A stretch of DNA of 64,000 nt. It comes from Molossus alvarezi (Eukaryota > Chordata > Mammalia > Chiroptera > Molossidae). Shown piece by piece: positions 1 through 11,639 of this stretch. The position numbers were made by a program, and so were the translations under genes. The stretch lies in the NCBI GenBank assembly GCA_037176705.1, contig CM073888.1, positions 43,840,810-43,904,809 of the forward strand, written 5' to 3'. Each line of letters opens with the position of its first letter. The stretch's first letter is position 1. Below the pieces are notes generated by a model. That model had not been told where the DNA came from, made no database searches, and saw only the letters and a program-made list of their open reading frames with translations.

Positions 1-170
1 TGGTTATTAATAAACTGGAAAGGAGCAAAGGGAAGGCCAAATAGATGCATGCCCAGTAAAGTCTGGATGATAAAGGGAAGGTACTAGTCTGTCAGTCCTA
101 CCTGGGAACAGGTCCTTGGCCAGAGTAGGCATGGCCACTGCGAGTGAGGGAGATTTGAGATACATAAGCT

Positions 171-560
171 TCTATACAAAGGAATGTGCTCTTTTGCCTC
201 TTGGTTCATGCTCCTGGCTTGCAGGGGCTCTCATGTGCTTGCATTTGCCCACATGGCTCATTGCCATACGAACCCCACACCCAATGAAATGAGAGACTGG
301 AACTAGCCTGGAATGAAAACTCTGGACACTGGCTTTGCTTCTAGCTCTGCTGAATCCCAAGCTGATAATTTTCCAGGACTGGATTAGGAGAAATGGGACT
401 TTGCAAACCGAGGAATGTAATTCCATGCAAATAAAGCTTTTTACCACATCTCATCATCATATGGGGACCTCCGGAAGTGCTTATTTGAGTGGTACCTCAG
501 GAACCCCACCCCACTAGCAATAGAGAAAGACCATCTATGCATTTCTCCAATAACACTGTC
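171..560 (+). mobile_element. ERV-type LTR remnant, forward copy
   Basis: Contains a poly-A signal in LTR context (catgcaaataaagcttt followed by accacatctcatc), then cctccggaagtgcttatt and ggaaccccac. The same sequence recurs in reverse at 9230-10175, with shared blocks gactggaactagcct, tctgctgaatcc and ttccaggactgg. No internal retroviral genes lie next to it, so it is probably a solo LTR. Outer ends were not determined, and bases 1-170 and 561-780 show nothing recognisable. Confidence 0.7.
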
Positions 561-869
561 AGAGGCAATTGCAGTATTTGAGAAGCCAAGTTGGTCACCT
601 TCAGGCTCTCACACACCTTCATCCCCCAGTGGGCAATGCAGAACATAAGGATGTTGTTCCCAGGGTTAGAACATGGGTAAGAGGAGTGGCTGGTGACCAC
701 TTCCCCAAAGACTTTAGTAACTTGATCTTAGCTCATACTTTTCTGTTTTAAAGCTTGTAACAGAGCTTGATTTGCCTTCAGCCTGTTTTTCAATTTTCCC
801 AGCACCATTTATTGAAGAGACTTTCTTTTCTCCACTGTATATTTTTGGCTCCTTTGTTGAAAATTATTT

Positions 870-872
<3 letters not shown>

Positions 873-912
<40 letters not shown>
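873..912. repeat. (TG)n microsatellite
   Basis: About 20 uninterrupted TG units inside the old L1. Confidence 0.95.
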
Positions 913-916
<4 letters not shown>

Positions 917-3061
917 GGCTTTTCCTGGACTCTCAGTCTGTTCTATAGGTGTGTGTCTGTTTTTCTGCCCATACCATATTGCTTTGATTATTGGAGCTTT
1001 GTAGTATAATTTCAAATTAGGGACTGTGGTACCTCTAGCTTTGTTCTTAGGATTGCTTTAACAGGTCAAGGTCTTTTATGGTATCATACAAATTTGATGG
1101 ATATTAGATTTTGTCAATGCTTTTTCTTCATCTATTGATATGATCATATGATTTTCTCCTTAATTTTGTTAATGTGGTGTATCACATTGATTAATTTGCA
1201 TACGTTCAACCATCCTTGTGCCTCTAGAATGAAGCTTACTTGATTATGATGTATTATCTTTTTAACATATTGGTTTGATTTGCTAGTCTTTTGTTGAGGA
1301 TTGTTACATCTATTTTCATGAGAGATATTGTTCTGTAATTTTGTGTGCATATTATTCTTGCCAGGTTTTGGTATCAGGGTAATGTTGGCCTCAAAAAATG
1401 AGTTAGGAAGTGTGGTCTCTTTTTCAATTGTTTTGGAAGAGTTTGAGAATAATAGGTATTAAATCTTCTCTGAATGTTTCACAGAATTCACTAGTGAAGC
1501 CATCTGGTCCTGGAATTTTACTTTTTGGGAGGTTTTGATGTCTCTTTTCACTTCCTTACTGTTAATTAGTCTGTTTAGATTTCCCAATTCTTCCTTATTC
1601 AGTCTAGGAACGTTATATGTTTCTAAGAACTTGTCCATTTTTTCTAGTTATCAAATTTGGTGACATGTAGTCTTTTATGCTATTCTTGTATAGTTCTTTG
1701 TATTTCTGTGGTGTAAATTGTAATCTTTCCTCTTTTATCTCTGATTTTATTTATTTATTTGAGTCTTTTTTTTTTCTTAGTAAATCTAGCCAGAGGTTTG
1801 CCAAGTTCATTAATCTTTTCAAAGAACCAGCCCTTTGTTGCAATAATTTTTCTATTGACTTTTTGGTCTCTATGTCATTTAATTCTGCTCTAATTTGTAA
1901 TATTTCCTAACTTCTATTAACTTTGGGTTTCATTTGTTCTTTTCTGGTTCTTTAAGGTGGAATATTAGGTGGGTTTTTTTTCTTGTTGCTTGAGGTAGGC
2001 TTGTAATGCTATAAATTTCCCCCGTATTACTACTTTTTCTGTATTCCTCAAATTTTGATATGTCCTATTATCATTCTCATTTATCTCTATGTGTTTTTTT
2101 ATTTCTTCTTTGACTTAGTAGTAGTTCAGTAGTAGGTTAACCTCTGCATGTTTGTAATTTTTTCCAGCTGATTTTGAGTTTTATAGCATTGTGGTAGAGA
2201 ATATACATGGTATGATTTAAATCTTACATTTGTTGAGACTAGTTCTGTGCCCCAACATATGCTCTATCCTTGAGACTGTTCCATGTACACTAGAGAAGAA
2301 TATACATTCTGGTGTTCTGGGATGAAAAGCTCTGTAAATATTGATTATGTCCTTTTGGATTAATGTGTCATTTAAGCCTGATAGTTCCTTATTGATTTTC
2401 TGTTTGGATGATCAGCCCATTGCTGTCAATATGGTATATAAGCTCCTTACTATAATTCTATTTTTGTCAGTTTCTCCCTTTAGTTCGATTAGTAATTGCT
2501 TTATGTATTTTGGTATTCCCAGGTTAGATGAATATATATTGTGTTATGTCTTCTTGATGTATTGTCCCCTTTATCATTATAAAGTATCCATCTTTGTCTC
2601 TTACTTTTATTATCTTGAAGTCTTTTTGGTTTGATTAAGTGCGGCTACTCCTGCTTTTCTCTGGATGCCATTTGCTTGGAGTATAATCTTCCACCCCTTC
2701 ACTTTGAGGCTATGTTTGTCTTTGCATCTGAGATAGGTCTCCTGAAGGCAACATATAGTTGGGTTTAGTGTTTTAATTCATCCTGCTACTCTGTGCCTTT
2801 TGATTGGTCAATTCAGTTTATTTACATTTAGAGTGATTATTGATATATAAGGACTTTCTATAGCCATATTGTCTTTTGTCTTCTGGTAGCTCTGTGTCTT
2901 CATTGTTTCTTTCCCTTTGTGTTTCTGTTATTTTATTTTGGTGGTATGCTATGATATTTTCTTCCATTTCCTCTTTTTTATGTTATGTGTCTTAGTTCCA
3001 GATTTTTGCTTTGTCACCATTAGATTTATGCAAAAAATTTTCATATATACAATTGTCCTTT

Positions 3062-3265
3062 TTCTTCTTTTTAAAAAATAAAGTTTATTAAGTTTTTAGA
3101 GAGAGGGGAAAGGAGAGAGAGATAGGATCATCAATTGGCTGCCTCCTGCATGCCCCCTGCTGGGGATTGAGCCTGAAACCCAGACATGTACCCTGACCAG
3201 GAATCAAACTGGGACCTCTTAGTCTATGGAACGACACTCAATCCACTGAGCCACACCAGCTGGGC
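3062..3265 (-). mobile_element. Ves-type SINE
   Basis: Reverse copy: tail side aaaaaataaagtttattaag, then gagagagg, the tRNA-like head (gaatcaaactgggacctc) and ccacaccagctgggc at the 5' end. Together with the next SINE it is bracketed by tcctttttcttct (3055-3067 and 3505-3517). Confidence 0.85.
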
Positions 3266-3274
3266 TTCTCTTCT

Positions 3275-3499
3275 TTTTTAAAAAATATTTTTATTGATTT
3301 CTAAAGAGAGGGGGAGGGAGAGAGAGAGAGAGAAAGAGAAACATTGATGTGAGAGTGGAACGCTGATCAACTGCATCCTGCCTGCCCCCTACCAGGAATT
3401 GAGCCCACAATCCAGGCCTGTGCCCCAACCAGGAATTGAACCAGTAACCCTCTGGTGCACAGGATGATGCCCAACCAACTTTGCCACACTAACCAGGGC
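3275..3499 (-). mobile_element. Ves-type SINE
   Basis: Reverse copy immediately after the previous SINE: tttttaaaaaatatttttat tail, gagagag block, gaaccagtaaccctctggtgc head and actaaccagggca end. Confidence 0.88.
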
Positions 3500-3658
3500 A
3501 ATGATCCTTTTTCTTCTGATTGCATCTTATTTTCATTCACTTGTGCAAGTTCAGTCCTTTTCCCCTTCCCTTATATGTAACAAGCCTACCTCAAATTATG
3601 CCTGTTAATGTTGTGTGTTCATTCCAAATTACAGTAGCTATTATTTTGATTTTTACTT

Positions 3659-3895
3659 TTTAAAAAATCCTCACCTGAGGATATTTGTCTATCTTCAGAT
3701 AGAGTAGGAGGGAGAGAAAGAGAGAGAGAGAGAAACATTGACATGAGAGGGACACATCAGCTGGTTCCCTCCAACACAACCCCAACCACGGCTGGGGACG
3801 AACTGCAACCGAGGTACGTGCCCTTCATCAGAATCGAACCCGTGACCATTGGTCCGCGGGCTGATGCTCTACCACTGAGCCAAACTAGCCAGGGT
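3659..3895 (-). mobile_element. Ves-type SINE
   Basis: Reverse copy with the diagnostic tail aatcctcacctgaggat, a gagagagag run, and the head ending gagccaaactagccagggt. B-box region gaatcgaacccgtgacc. Confidence 0.93.
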
Positions 3896-4752
3896 TTATC
3901 TTATTTTTAAAAATATGCATTTTCCTTCTTTAACCTTTATGTTATATTTAAGTGCTTAATACCCTATTTTGAATAAAAGTTTCAAATTTCTGCTTTTGTG
4001 TCTGTTAGTCATTTTACAGTTCTGTATCCTTTTGCATTCTTGTTTCAGGTAGAACAGCACCTTTCTGTATTTCTTGTGGTTTTAAATTTCCTCAGCTTCT
4101 GTTTGTCTGGGAAACCCTTTATTTCTCCTTTATATCTAATGGATAACTTTGCTGGATATATTATTCTTGGCTGGTGATTTCTTTCTTTCAATATTTTGAA
4201 TATTTGATTCCACTCTCTCCTAGCTTGTAGGATTTCTGCTGAAAAATCTAATGATAATCTAAGTGGGCTTTCTTTAGAGGTTACCATATTCTTTTCTCTG
4301 GTTGCCTTGAGAATTCTTTCTTTGTCATTAATTTTTGACAGCTTTTATATAATGTGCCTTGGAAAAAGACTTTTAGGACTGAGATAATTAGATGTTCTAT
4401 TAGCTTCTTAGATTCGAGAGTTCAGTCCTTTCCATAGGTTTGGAAAGTATTTGTAGATTACTTATTTGAATAAGCTCTCTGTTCCTTCCCTTCTCTTTCT
4501 GGTATACCCATTTTTCTAATATTGCTCTTTCTAATTGAGTCAGACAGTTCTCATAAGGTTCTTTCATTCTGTTTTTTATTCTCAATTCTCTCTCTCCTTT
4601 CACCTCAGTCATTTCTAGATTTCTATCTTTTTTTTTTTTTTTTACTAGAGAAAGTTGTCTTAGGGGTGTTTTATATTGTTAAACAGTAAACAACTTTAAG
4701 TCCCATGGCTGAAAGTCTTATTTTATTTTATTTTATTTTATTTCATTTCATT

Positions 4753-4985
4753 TCTCCTCACTTGAGGACGTTTATCCATTTTTTGTTCAGATAGAGTGGG
4801 AGGGAGAGAGAGGAAGAGATAGAAACATCGACGTGAAAGGGACACATTGAGTGGCTGCCACCCATACAACCCAACCAGGGCTGGGACAAACTGCCAACGA
4901 GGTACATGCCCTTAGTGGGAACCGAACCTGGGTCTCTCCGCACTGCAGGCCAGTGCTCTAACTGCTGAGCCAAACTGGCCAGGGT
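4753..4985 (-). mobile_element. Ves-type SINE
   Basis: Reverse copy: tcctcacttgaggacgttt tail preceded by a (TTTTA)n run, B-box gaaccgaacctgggtc, head end ccaaactggccagggtt. Confidence 0.93.
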
Positions 4986-5029
4986 TATTTTTATTTTTTA
5001 AAATATTTTTTTCTTTTTTTCAAGGAAGA

Positions 5030-6240
5030 AATTTATTTATTTTATTTTATTTTTGTTACAGATGTTTCTCCTTTTTTACCCTATTGACACCCTCTTCCCC
5101 ATCCCACCCACCCCGTCCCTGGCTTTGTTGTCCATGTCCATTGGTTATGCGTACATGCATATAAGTTCTGTGGTTTATCTCTTCCCTCCCCTCCACCACC
5201 CCCACTTATGAGGGTTGTCAGTCTGTACCCTACTATGTGTTTCTAGAAATTTGTCCATTTCACTTAGATTGTCCAACTTGTTGCCGTATAATTGTTCATA
5301 GTAATTGTTAACGATCTTTTGTATTTTTGTGGTGTAAGTTGTTACTGCTCCTCTTTCATTTCTGATTTTGTATATTTGGGTTCTCTCTGTTTCTTGGTGA
5401 GTCTAGTTAAGGATCCATCAATCTTGTTTATCTTTTCGAAAAATCTGCTCTTTGTTTCCTTGATCCTTTGAATTGTTTTTCTTTTGGTCTCTATGTCATT
5501 TATTTCTGCTCTGATCTTTACTATTTCCTTCCTTCTACTTGTTCTGGGGTTTTCTTTTGGTTTGCTTTCTAGTTCTTTAAGTTATGAGGTTAGATAGTCT
5601 ATTAGAAATTTTTCTTGTTTCTTGAGGTAGGCCTGTAGTACTATGAATTCCCTCTCAGAACTGATTTCGCTGCATCCCATAGATTTTGTGCTGTTGTGTG
5701 TTCATTTTCATTGGTTTCCAGGAAGTTTTTAATTTCTTCCTTGATCTCCTCGGTAACCCATTCATTGTTTAATAACATGCTATTTAGCCTCCATGTGTTC
5801 AAATGTTTTTGCATGTTCTTGTTGCAATTGATTTCTATCTTTAATATCAATAATTCTTTCCTCCAACTGGTCTGCTCTATTTCCTAAGTTTACTAGTTCA
5901 TTCTTTATCTCACTTATTGAATTCTTCAGCTCCAGAATTTCTGTCTGGTTCTTTTTTATAGTTTTAATCTCTTTGGTCAAGTACACCTTTGGGTCATTAA
6001 TTTTATTTCTGAGTTTGTTGAACTCCTTTTATAAGTTTTCTTGTATCTTGTTGAGTTTTTTTCAGAACTGCAGTGTGAATTATCTATAATTTAAATCATA
6101 GTATTCTTTGTCTTTAAGTTTATTTTCTAGAGATTTTTTATTTTATTTTTGAACTCCTTTGTTACCTTGGTGATTCATTATGCTTGAATGATTATTTCTC
6201 TGCCTGGGCATTTGTGAAAATAAGTTTTTTTGTTTGTTTG
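5030..6240 (-). mobile_element. L1 with two internal deletions
   Basis: On the minus strand the order is ORF1 N-terminal and coiled-coil part (about 6200-5830; [22 protein letters not shown]), then ORF2 endonuclease/early RT part (about 5820-5245; [25 protein letters not shown]), then the L1 3' end (about 5240-5030; gttacagatgtttctcc). The ORF1 C terminus with the ORF2 start, and most of the RT with the ORF2 C terminus, are missing. The first join lies at a shared tag trinucleotide. Confidence 0.8.
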
Positions 6241-6959
6241 TTTGTTTGTTTTTATTATTTGACTCTTAACTGTTTAACAGGTTGATAAGTAGAGGTCTTC
6301 TTTCTTTTCTGGTAGGTGATGCTGAAGCACTAGTTATTGTTTTCTCTCACCTGTACTATTGGAGCTGCTGAGATCTCTGTGGGATGGTGTCGCCTCAACC
6401 ACAAAAAACTTCCCTTATTCCCCAAAGAGGTGGGTGTCCTCTTTATGACTCAGTTGCCTCATATCCAACATTACAATATCATACAGAGTCATTTCACTAC
6501 CCCAAAACATTCTCTATGCTTCACCTATTAAGTCCTTCTTCGTACCCCTTTATCTCTAGCAAACACTGATATTTTTGCCATTACTGTAGTATTTAAGATT
6601 CATCCATATTTTTTAGACATTTATGAGTTTATTAGTGTTGGGAATACCATTGATAAAGTGAGTAGTATGTAAAATTTGTGTTGGCTCGAAGGCTTGTATG
6701 TCCTCAATAGGTTCTTGGAAGTGTGGCAAAATGACGGATAATAAACCGATTTTATCATAAGTCATAGAGAAGAGTTAAGTTCCTATAGCATTTCATCAAT
6801 ATTATAACAAAACAAGGACCTGTGTACTCATCTTGCCCCTCACCTCCCACCCCATGAACTTGTGTAAGGAGAAACTGAGAAGAGAAGAGGAGAAGGGGAC
6901 TTGAAAACTTTTTTAGCCTTATAAAATGAACATCTCTTTGGGAATTTTGATCAGTTTTA
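6241..6959. other. No gene seen; probable old repeat fragments
   Basis: (TTTG)n run at about 6230-6252, then possible L1 5' UTR. 6440-6650 resembles antisense old L1 3' sequence (gtcatttcactaccccaaaa, cccctttatctctagcaaac). No supported coding frame. Confidence 0.4.
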
Positions 6960-7040
6960 GTCATTGTTGTATTGTCAGTATTTAGAACAAAACCTAGACT
7001 ATAGTAGTACTTAATGTTTATTTGTTGAATGAATACATGT
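6960..7040 (+). repeat. L2 3'-end remnant
   Basis: Reads gtattgtcagtatttagaac…tagtagtacttaatgtttatttgttgaatgaa, matching the conserved L2 end (tagtaggtgctcaataaatatttgttgaatgaa). Confidence 0.6.
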
Positions 7041-7415
7041 TACTACATCCACTGAGTTGTGGTGTTAGAAAAAATAATTAAGTGCAATGTTATTTTTATT
7101 GGTTTTTGTTTTTTTCATTCGAATAAAAAATTGGACTGGGTGAGGAAAGTGTGGGTCTGCAGAATTTTTTAATCAATTAAATAGACTCTTTAAATATTCC
7201 TTATAATCTTTTGCTGTGGGCATGCATAAATATTTTTTTCTAATTTAAGCTTTTGCCCTGTTACTAAAGTATATCAGCATTTTATAAGAGAATTAGACTC
7301 CTTTATTAAAGAAACTTGGGAATTACTCTGCAGTTAGAAGCATTAACTTATGTGTATTATTGTTTTTCCTATCTTTCCCCCTTCTCTTGTTTCTTCAAAA
7401 AATAATCAACTTTGT

Positions 7416-8549
7416 TATTTATGTATGTATGTATGTATTTATTTATTTATTTATTTATTTTTGTTACAGATGTTTCTCCTTTTTGCCCCATTGACACCCT
7501 CCTCCCTCTCCCTCCCTTCTCTGTCCCCACCTTTGTTGTCCATGTTCATTGTTCATGCATACATGCATGTAAGTTCTGTGGTTTATCTCTCCCCCCCCAC
7601 CACCTCTTCAGGGGATTGTCAGTCTGTACCATACTTCCACATCTCTGGAACTACCCTGTTCTTCAGACTGTTATGTCCATTATATTCCACAAATAAGTGA
7701 GATCATATGATACTTGTCTTTCTCTGCTTGGCTTGATAATGATTTCCAGGTCCCTTCATGTCATCTCTATGGATAAGAGCTCTTTCTTTCTTACAGCTGC
7801 ATAGTACTCCATTGTGTATATGTACCACTGCTCCTTTATCCATTCATCTACTGATGGACATTTGGGTTGTTTTCAGATCTTAGCTATTGTAAATAGTGCT
7901 GCTACAAACATGGGGGTACATATATTCTTTCTGATTGGTGTTTCAGGCTTCTTAGGGTATATTCCCAGAAGTGGGATCACTGCATCAAATGGTAGTTCAA
8001 TTTTTAATTTTTTGAGGTAACACCATATTGTTTTCCATAGAGGCTGCACCAGTCTGCATTCCCACCAGCAGTGTACTAGAGTCCCCTTTTCTCCACACCC
8101 TCGCCAACACTTGTTGTTTGATGATTTGTTGATGGCGGCCATTCTGACAGGTGTGAGGTGATACCTCATTGTTGTTTTAATTTTTATCTCTTTGTTGATT
8201 AGTGAAGTTGAGCATTTCTTCATATGTCTCTTAGCCATTTGTATGTCCTGTTTGGAGAGGTGTCTATTTAGTTCCTCTGCCCTTTTTTTAACTGGGTTCT
8301 TTGTCTTCCTTCTGTTGAGCTGTATGAGCACTCTATATTTTGGAAATTAACCCCTTATTTGATGTATCATTGGCAATGATGCTCTCCCATATAGTGGGTT
8401 GCCTTTCCATTTTGGTGGTTGTTTCTTTTGCTCTGCAGAATCTTTTGAGTCTGATGTAGTCCCAAGTGTTCATTTTCTCCTGTGTTTCTGTTGCCTTAGG
8501 TGATGCACGAAAATTTTGCTGCATATGATGTCTGAAATTTTGTTGCCTA
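7416..8549 (-). mobile_element. 5'-truncated L1
   Basis: Antisense ORF2 C-terminal region ([19 protein letters not shown] at 8070-8120) and 3' UTR, ending in a (TATG/TTTA)n tail at about 7420-7460. Probable target duplications are caaaaaataatcaactttgt (7396-7415) and caaaaaatagtctgctttgt (8550-8569), 17 of 20 identical. Retains 152 open codons but is a fragment. Confidence 0.93.
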
Positions 8550-8569
8550 CAAAAAATAGTCTGCTTTGT

Positions 8570-9229
8570 ACTTCACTGGCTTGGTTGGGGGTATAGTAGG
8601 GCAGAAAATAGAAATAATTTACAAAATTTTTAAGTGTTTGGCCAGAAGATGAAAGGAGGCTGAAGGGAGGGGAAGAGAGAAGTGAGGTGCAGACAAATGT
8701 TAAACAACCAGATCTCTATAGAGAGAGGGGCAGGAAACCCAGACTTGTGTCATTTATTGATTTTTGTGGTGCAAATACTTCTAACATAACCAACAGCAAG
8801 CTATAAAGATCAAGTCTGAGTGCCTACAAAATTTTTGAATATTTAACAAGTGACCCTTAAGAGCTGGTCTTATTCCAGGACACCACTGAAAGTAGGTATT
8901 TCATTCTTCTCATCCTCATCCCTTCCCCTCTAGTCCAATTAAGAAAGATATTCACCTAAACTGGGCAGAAGAAAAGTGAGTAGCAACGTCCTAGAAATCA
9001 TTACTGGCTAGGTAGAATGGACCTTGGGCAGCTTTATGAAATATTCCTGGGTCTCAATTAGGTCTTGTAAGCATTCCCTAAGGAGCAAGAGAAAAGAGCG
9101 ATTTATAATTCAAGATTGACTGGTGTGTATTGATGACCTGAAGCTAGGGCTTCAAATTTGCATCATGCACTATCCCCAGACCCCAGACCCCTGACAGCTC
9201 TCCCCACCACAGGCCTTAACATTGCCTAA
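8570..9229. other. No gene seen
   Basis: Unique or unrecognised sequence without a long frame; nothing could be assigned. Confidence 0.5.
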
Positions 9230-9411
9230 GATTCCAAAAATATACCCCAGCTCCAGGTATTATCAGAGAAATACCTTTCTCTGTTGCTAGTGAGAGTGGG
9301 GTTCTTGGGATGCCACGGGAATAAGCATTTCCGGAGGCCCCCTGAGAGGATGAGATGTGGTAGAAAGCTTTATTTGCATGGAATTATATTCCTTGTTTTC
9401 TTTTCTTTTCT

Positions 9412-9635
9412 TTTTAAAAATATGTTTCTATTTATTTTTTAAGGGAGAAGAAGGGAGAGAGAGATAGAAACGTTGATGTGAGAGACAAACATTGATCAGC
9501 TGCCTCCAGCATGCCCCTACCAGGGATGGAACCCGAAACCTGGGAATGTGCCCTGACCAGGAATTGAACCAGGACCTCTCAGTCCTCTCAGTCCATGGGC
9601 CAGTGCTCAATCCACTGAGCCACATTGGCTAGGCT
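9412..9635 (-). mobile_element. Ves-type SINE
   Basis: Reverse copy: tttttaaaaatatgtttcta tail, gagagagagat block, gaattgaaccaggacctc B-box area, end gagccacattggctaggct. Confidence 0.9.
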
Positions 9636-9639
9636 CTTT

Positions 9640-9908
9640 CCTTTTTCTTATTTTTTAAATCCTCATCCGAGGATATTTTTCCATTTATCTTCAGATAGAG
9701 TGGTAGGAAGTGGGAGGGGTGTAGGGGGAGAGAGAGAAAGAGAAACATTGACATGAGAAAAACACATTGATTGGTTGCCTCCTGCATGACCATGACCAGG
9801 ACAGGAACCAAACTGCTACTGAGGTACGTGCCCTTGACTGGAATTGGACCTGTGACTCTTTAATCTGCAGGCTGATACTCCAACCACTGAGCCAAACCAG
9901 GCAGGGCT
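9640..9908 (-). mobile_element. Ves-type SINE
   Basis: Reverse copy directly adjoining the previous one: tttaaatcctcatccgagga tail, gagagagaaagag, tggaattggacctgtgac, end ccaaaccaggcagggct. Confidence 0.9.
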
Positions 9909-10175
9909 CTCATTTTCTAAAGTACCATTTCCCTTAAACCAGTCCTGGAAGAGGTGCGCTGAGGATTCAGCAGAGTTAGAAGTAAGGCAAGTGTCCAAAG
10001 TTTCCATTCCATGATGGAGCTGGGCCCCATGTAACATCTAGGCTAGTTCCAGTCCATCAGTCCACTGTGTGAGGTCCACATGGCTGTGGGCCATGTGCAC
10101 TAATGCAGAGGAGCACACCCCCTGCAACAAGAGAGCTAGGAGAGTGGGCAAGCAAGAGAAAGAGAACCCTTTTGC

Positions 10176-11057
10176 TTAGGATTTTAAATATTGAATCTTC
10201 CTGAACTTGGAGTGACTACACACATTCTGGCCAATGACTTGTTTCTCGGTATGATTGACAGGCAAGCATCCTGTCAATTCTCCCTATGTCACCCAGACCT
10301 TACTGGGCATGCATCTATTCTTCCTTTGTCCAGTCCCTTCCCCCAGGTTCTGTGGGGGACAGGCCTGGAGAGTGTACAACTTCAGCTTCCTGGCACAAAT
10401 GGTGTGGCCTTCTCTTTGCTCCTTTTCTGTTATTAATTAATAACTGGGTTAATTACAATGGTATCACAGGAAGTAGGGACAAATCTCAGGAAAAACTGAG
10501 AATATGCTTTCTTTTTTAGGTTGTCAGAGTGGAAACTTGGTGTCATACCTTAAGTTGTGTTCTAGAGAAGTTGTAACTCCCATCACAACTACATGTTTTA
10601 TTACATGTTTCACAATCATCATATTAAAAAATGAGACAGCCCTGCAGGATAGAAACATGTTTAACTTCTTTTATGTGGGCATTTCACAATCTTCAGATGA
10701 CTTAAAAAAATAGCACCATTTAGCATCTTAAAGAATTGGTTTTCCATGGAACACATTTTGTTTTGTTTTGTGTGTGTGTAGAAATATAAACAATATAAAG
10801 TAGAGATTGTAATGTTCATACTTTTCAAATTTTTCTTTTTTCTTTAATATATTGTGACTACGTCCCTTTGATTTTTTAATTTTTTGCCTTTAAAAAATTT
10901 CTGGGCATAATTGGGAGGCAAACTGAAGAATTAAAGGCATGGTGGATGCTCTTTCTTAAACTCCTTTCTTGAATCATAGCACAGATTTGGAAATACCTCC
11001 TCAGCTATGCCAATAACACGTCAAGACAATAAGTGAATAGGTTAGTAAGTGCTCAGC
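10176..11057. other. No gene seen
   Basis: Short frames only (up to 81 codons, no recognisable similarity). No repeat could be assigned. Confidence 0.5.
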
Positions 11058-11073
11058 TAAACAGAAGCTGCTT

Positions 11074-11296
11074 GCCCTGGCCAGTTTGGCTCAGCGGTTA
11101 AAGCGTCGGCCTGCGGTCCGGAGAGACCCGGGTTCGGTTCCCGCTAAGGGCACGTACTTCGGTTGCAGTTTGTCCCCGGCCCTGGTTGGTCGTGCGGGTG
11201 GCAGCCACTCGATGTGTCCCTTCACGTCGATGTTTCTCTCTCTCTCTCCCTCCCACTCTATCTGTACAAAAAATGGAAAAATATCCTCGGGTGAGG

Positions 11297-11348
<52 letters not shown>
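11074..11348 (+). mobile_element. Young Ves-type SINE with perfect target duplication
   Basis: gccctggccagtttggctc head, A- and B-box regions (ggttcggttcccgctaaggg), (CT)n, tcctcgggtgaggat and an A tail of about 50 bases. Bounded by a perfect 16-bp duplication taaacagaagctgctt (11058-11073 and 11349-11364). The uninterrupted tail and exact duplication indicate a recent insertion. Confidence 0.98.
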
Positions 11349-11350
<2 letters not shown>

Positions 11351-11566
11351 AACAGAAGCTGCTTATTACTGGAGAAGCCTTAAGAGAAAAGTTTCTAATT
11401 AGTAGATTGGGATTTCCTGGTAGATTTTAAAGACTTCATTAAAAGTTTCTCTAAGCTACTCACATCTCCCATTTCTTCCTGTTTGTTGAAGTTTCAGAAG
11501 AGGGAACATGGCTAGGCATGATCTCCCCCCTCAACAACAAGGCATATAAGCACTCTGCTCCTGCAG

Positions 11567-11567
<1 letters not shown>

Positions 11568-11625
<58 letters not shown>

Positions 11626-11628
11626 ATA
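11568..11628. repeat. (CT)n microsatellite
   Basis: More than 20 CT units with one gt interruption near the right end. Not part of a recognisable SINE. Confidence 0.95.
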
Positions 11629-11639
11629 CACATACATTT

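Larger units (their letters stand above)
783..4745 (-). mobile_element. Old L1 fragment interrupted by SINEs
   Basis: Antisense L1 from the ORF2 C-terminal part (KNRHTPIEQTESP, about 800-1010) through reverse transcriptase ([11 protein letters not shown], about 1144-1200) and the endonuclease end (2340-2630) to ORF1. The ORF1 RRM/CTD lies at 4045-4287 (ARREWNQIFK…IIYPAKLS) and its coiled-coil/N-terminal part at 4400-4612. A deletion near 1060-1090 removes several hundred bases between the ORF2 C terminus and the RT. Three SINEs are inserted at 3062-3895. Frames are heavily broken, so this copy is old. Confidence 0.85.
9230..10175 (-). mobile_element. ERV-type LTR remnant, reverse copy with two SINEs inside
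   Basis: Reverse complement of the LTR at 171-560. 9300-9400 carries the antisense of accacatctcatc, the AATAAAGCTTT poly-A signal and ggaattatattcc. 9909-10060 carries the antisense of gactggaactagcct and tctgctgaatcc. Two SINEs (9412-9635 and 9640-9908) split it. No gag, pol or env region is adjacent. Confidence 0.7.

Noticed and set aside
5641..5986. Possible cellular gene fusion of a coiled coil with a nuclease-like segment
   Set aside because: Both parts match L1 ORF1 and ORF2 from the same orientation and the L1 3' end follows, so this is an internally deleted L1.
11074..11160. tRNA-like sequence with A- and B-box regions (also in every SINE head)
   Set aside because: It is the tRNA-derived head of a SINE followed by the CT-rich body and A tail, and it does not fold as a complete functional tRNA gene.
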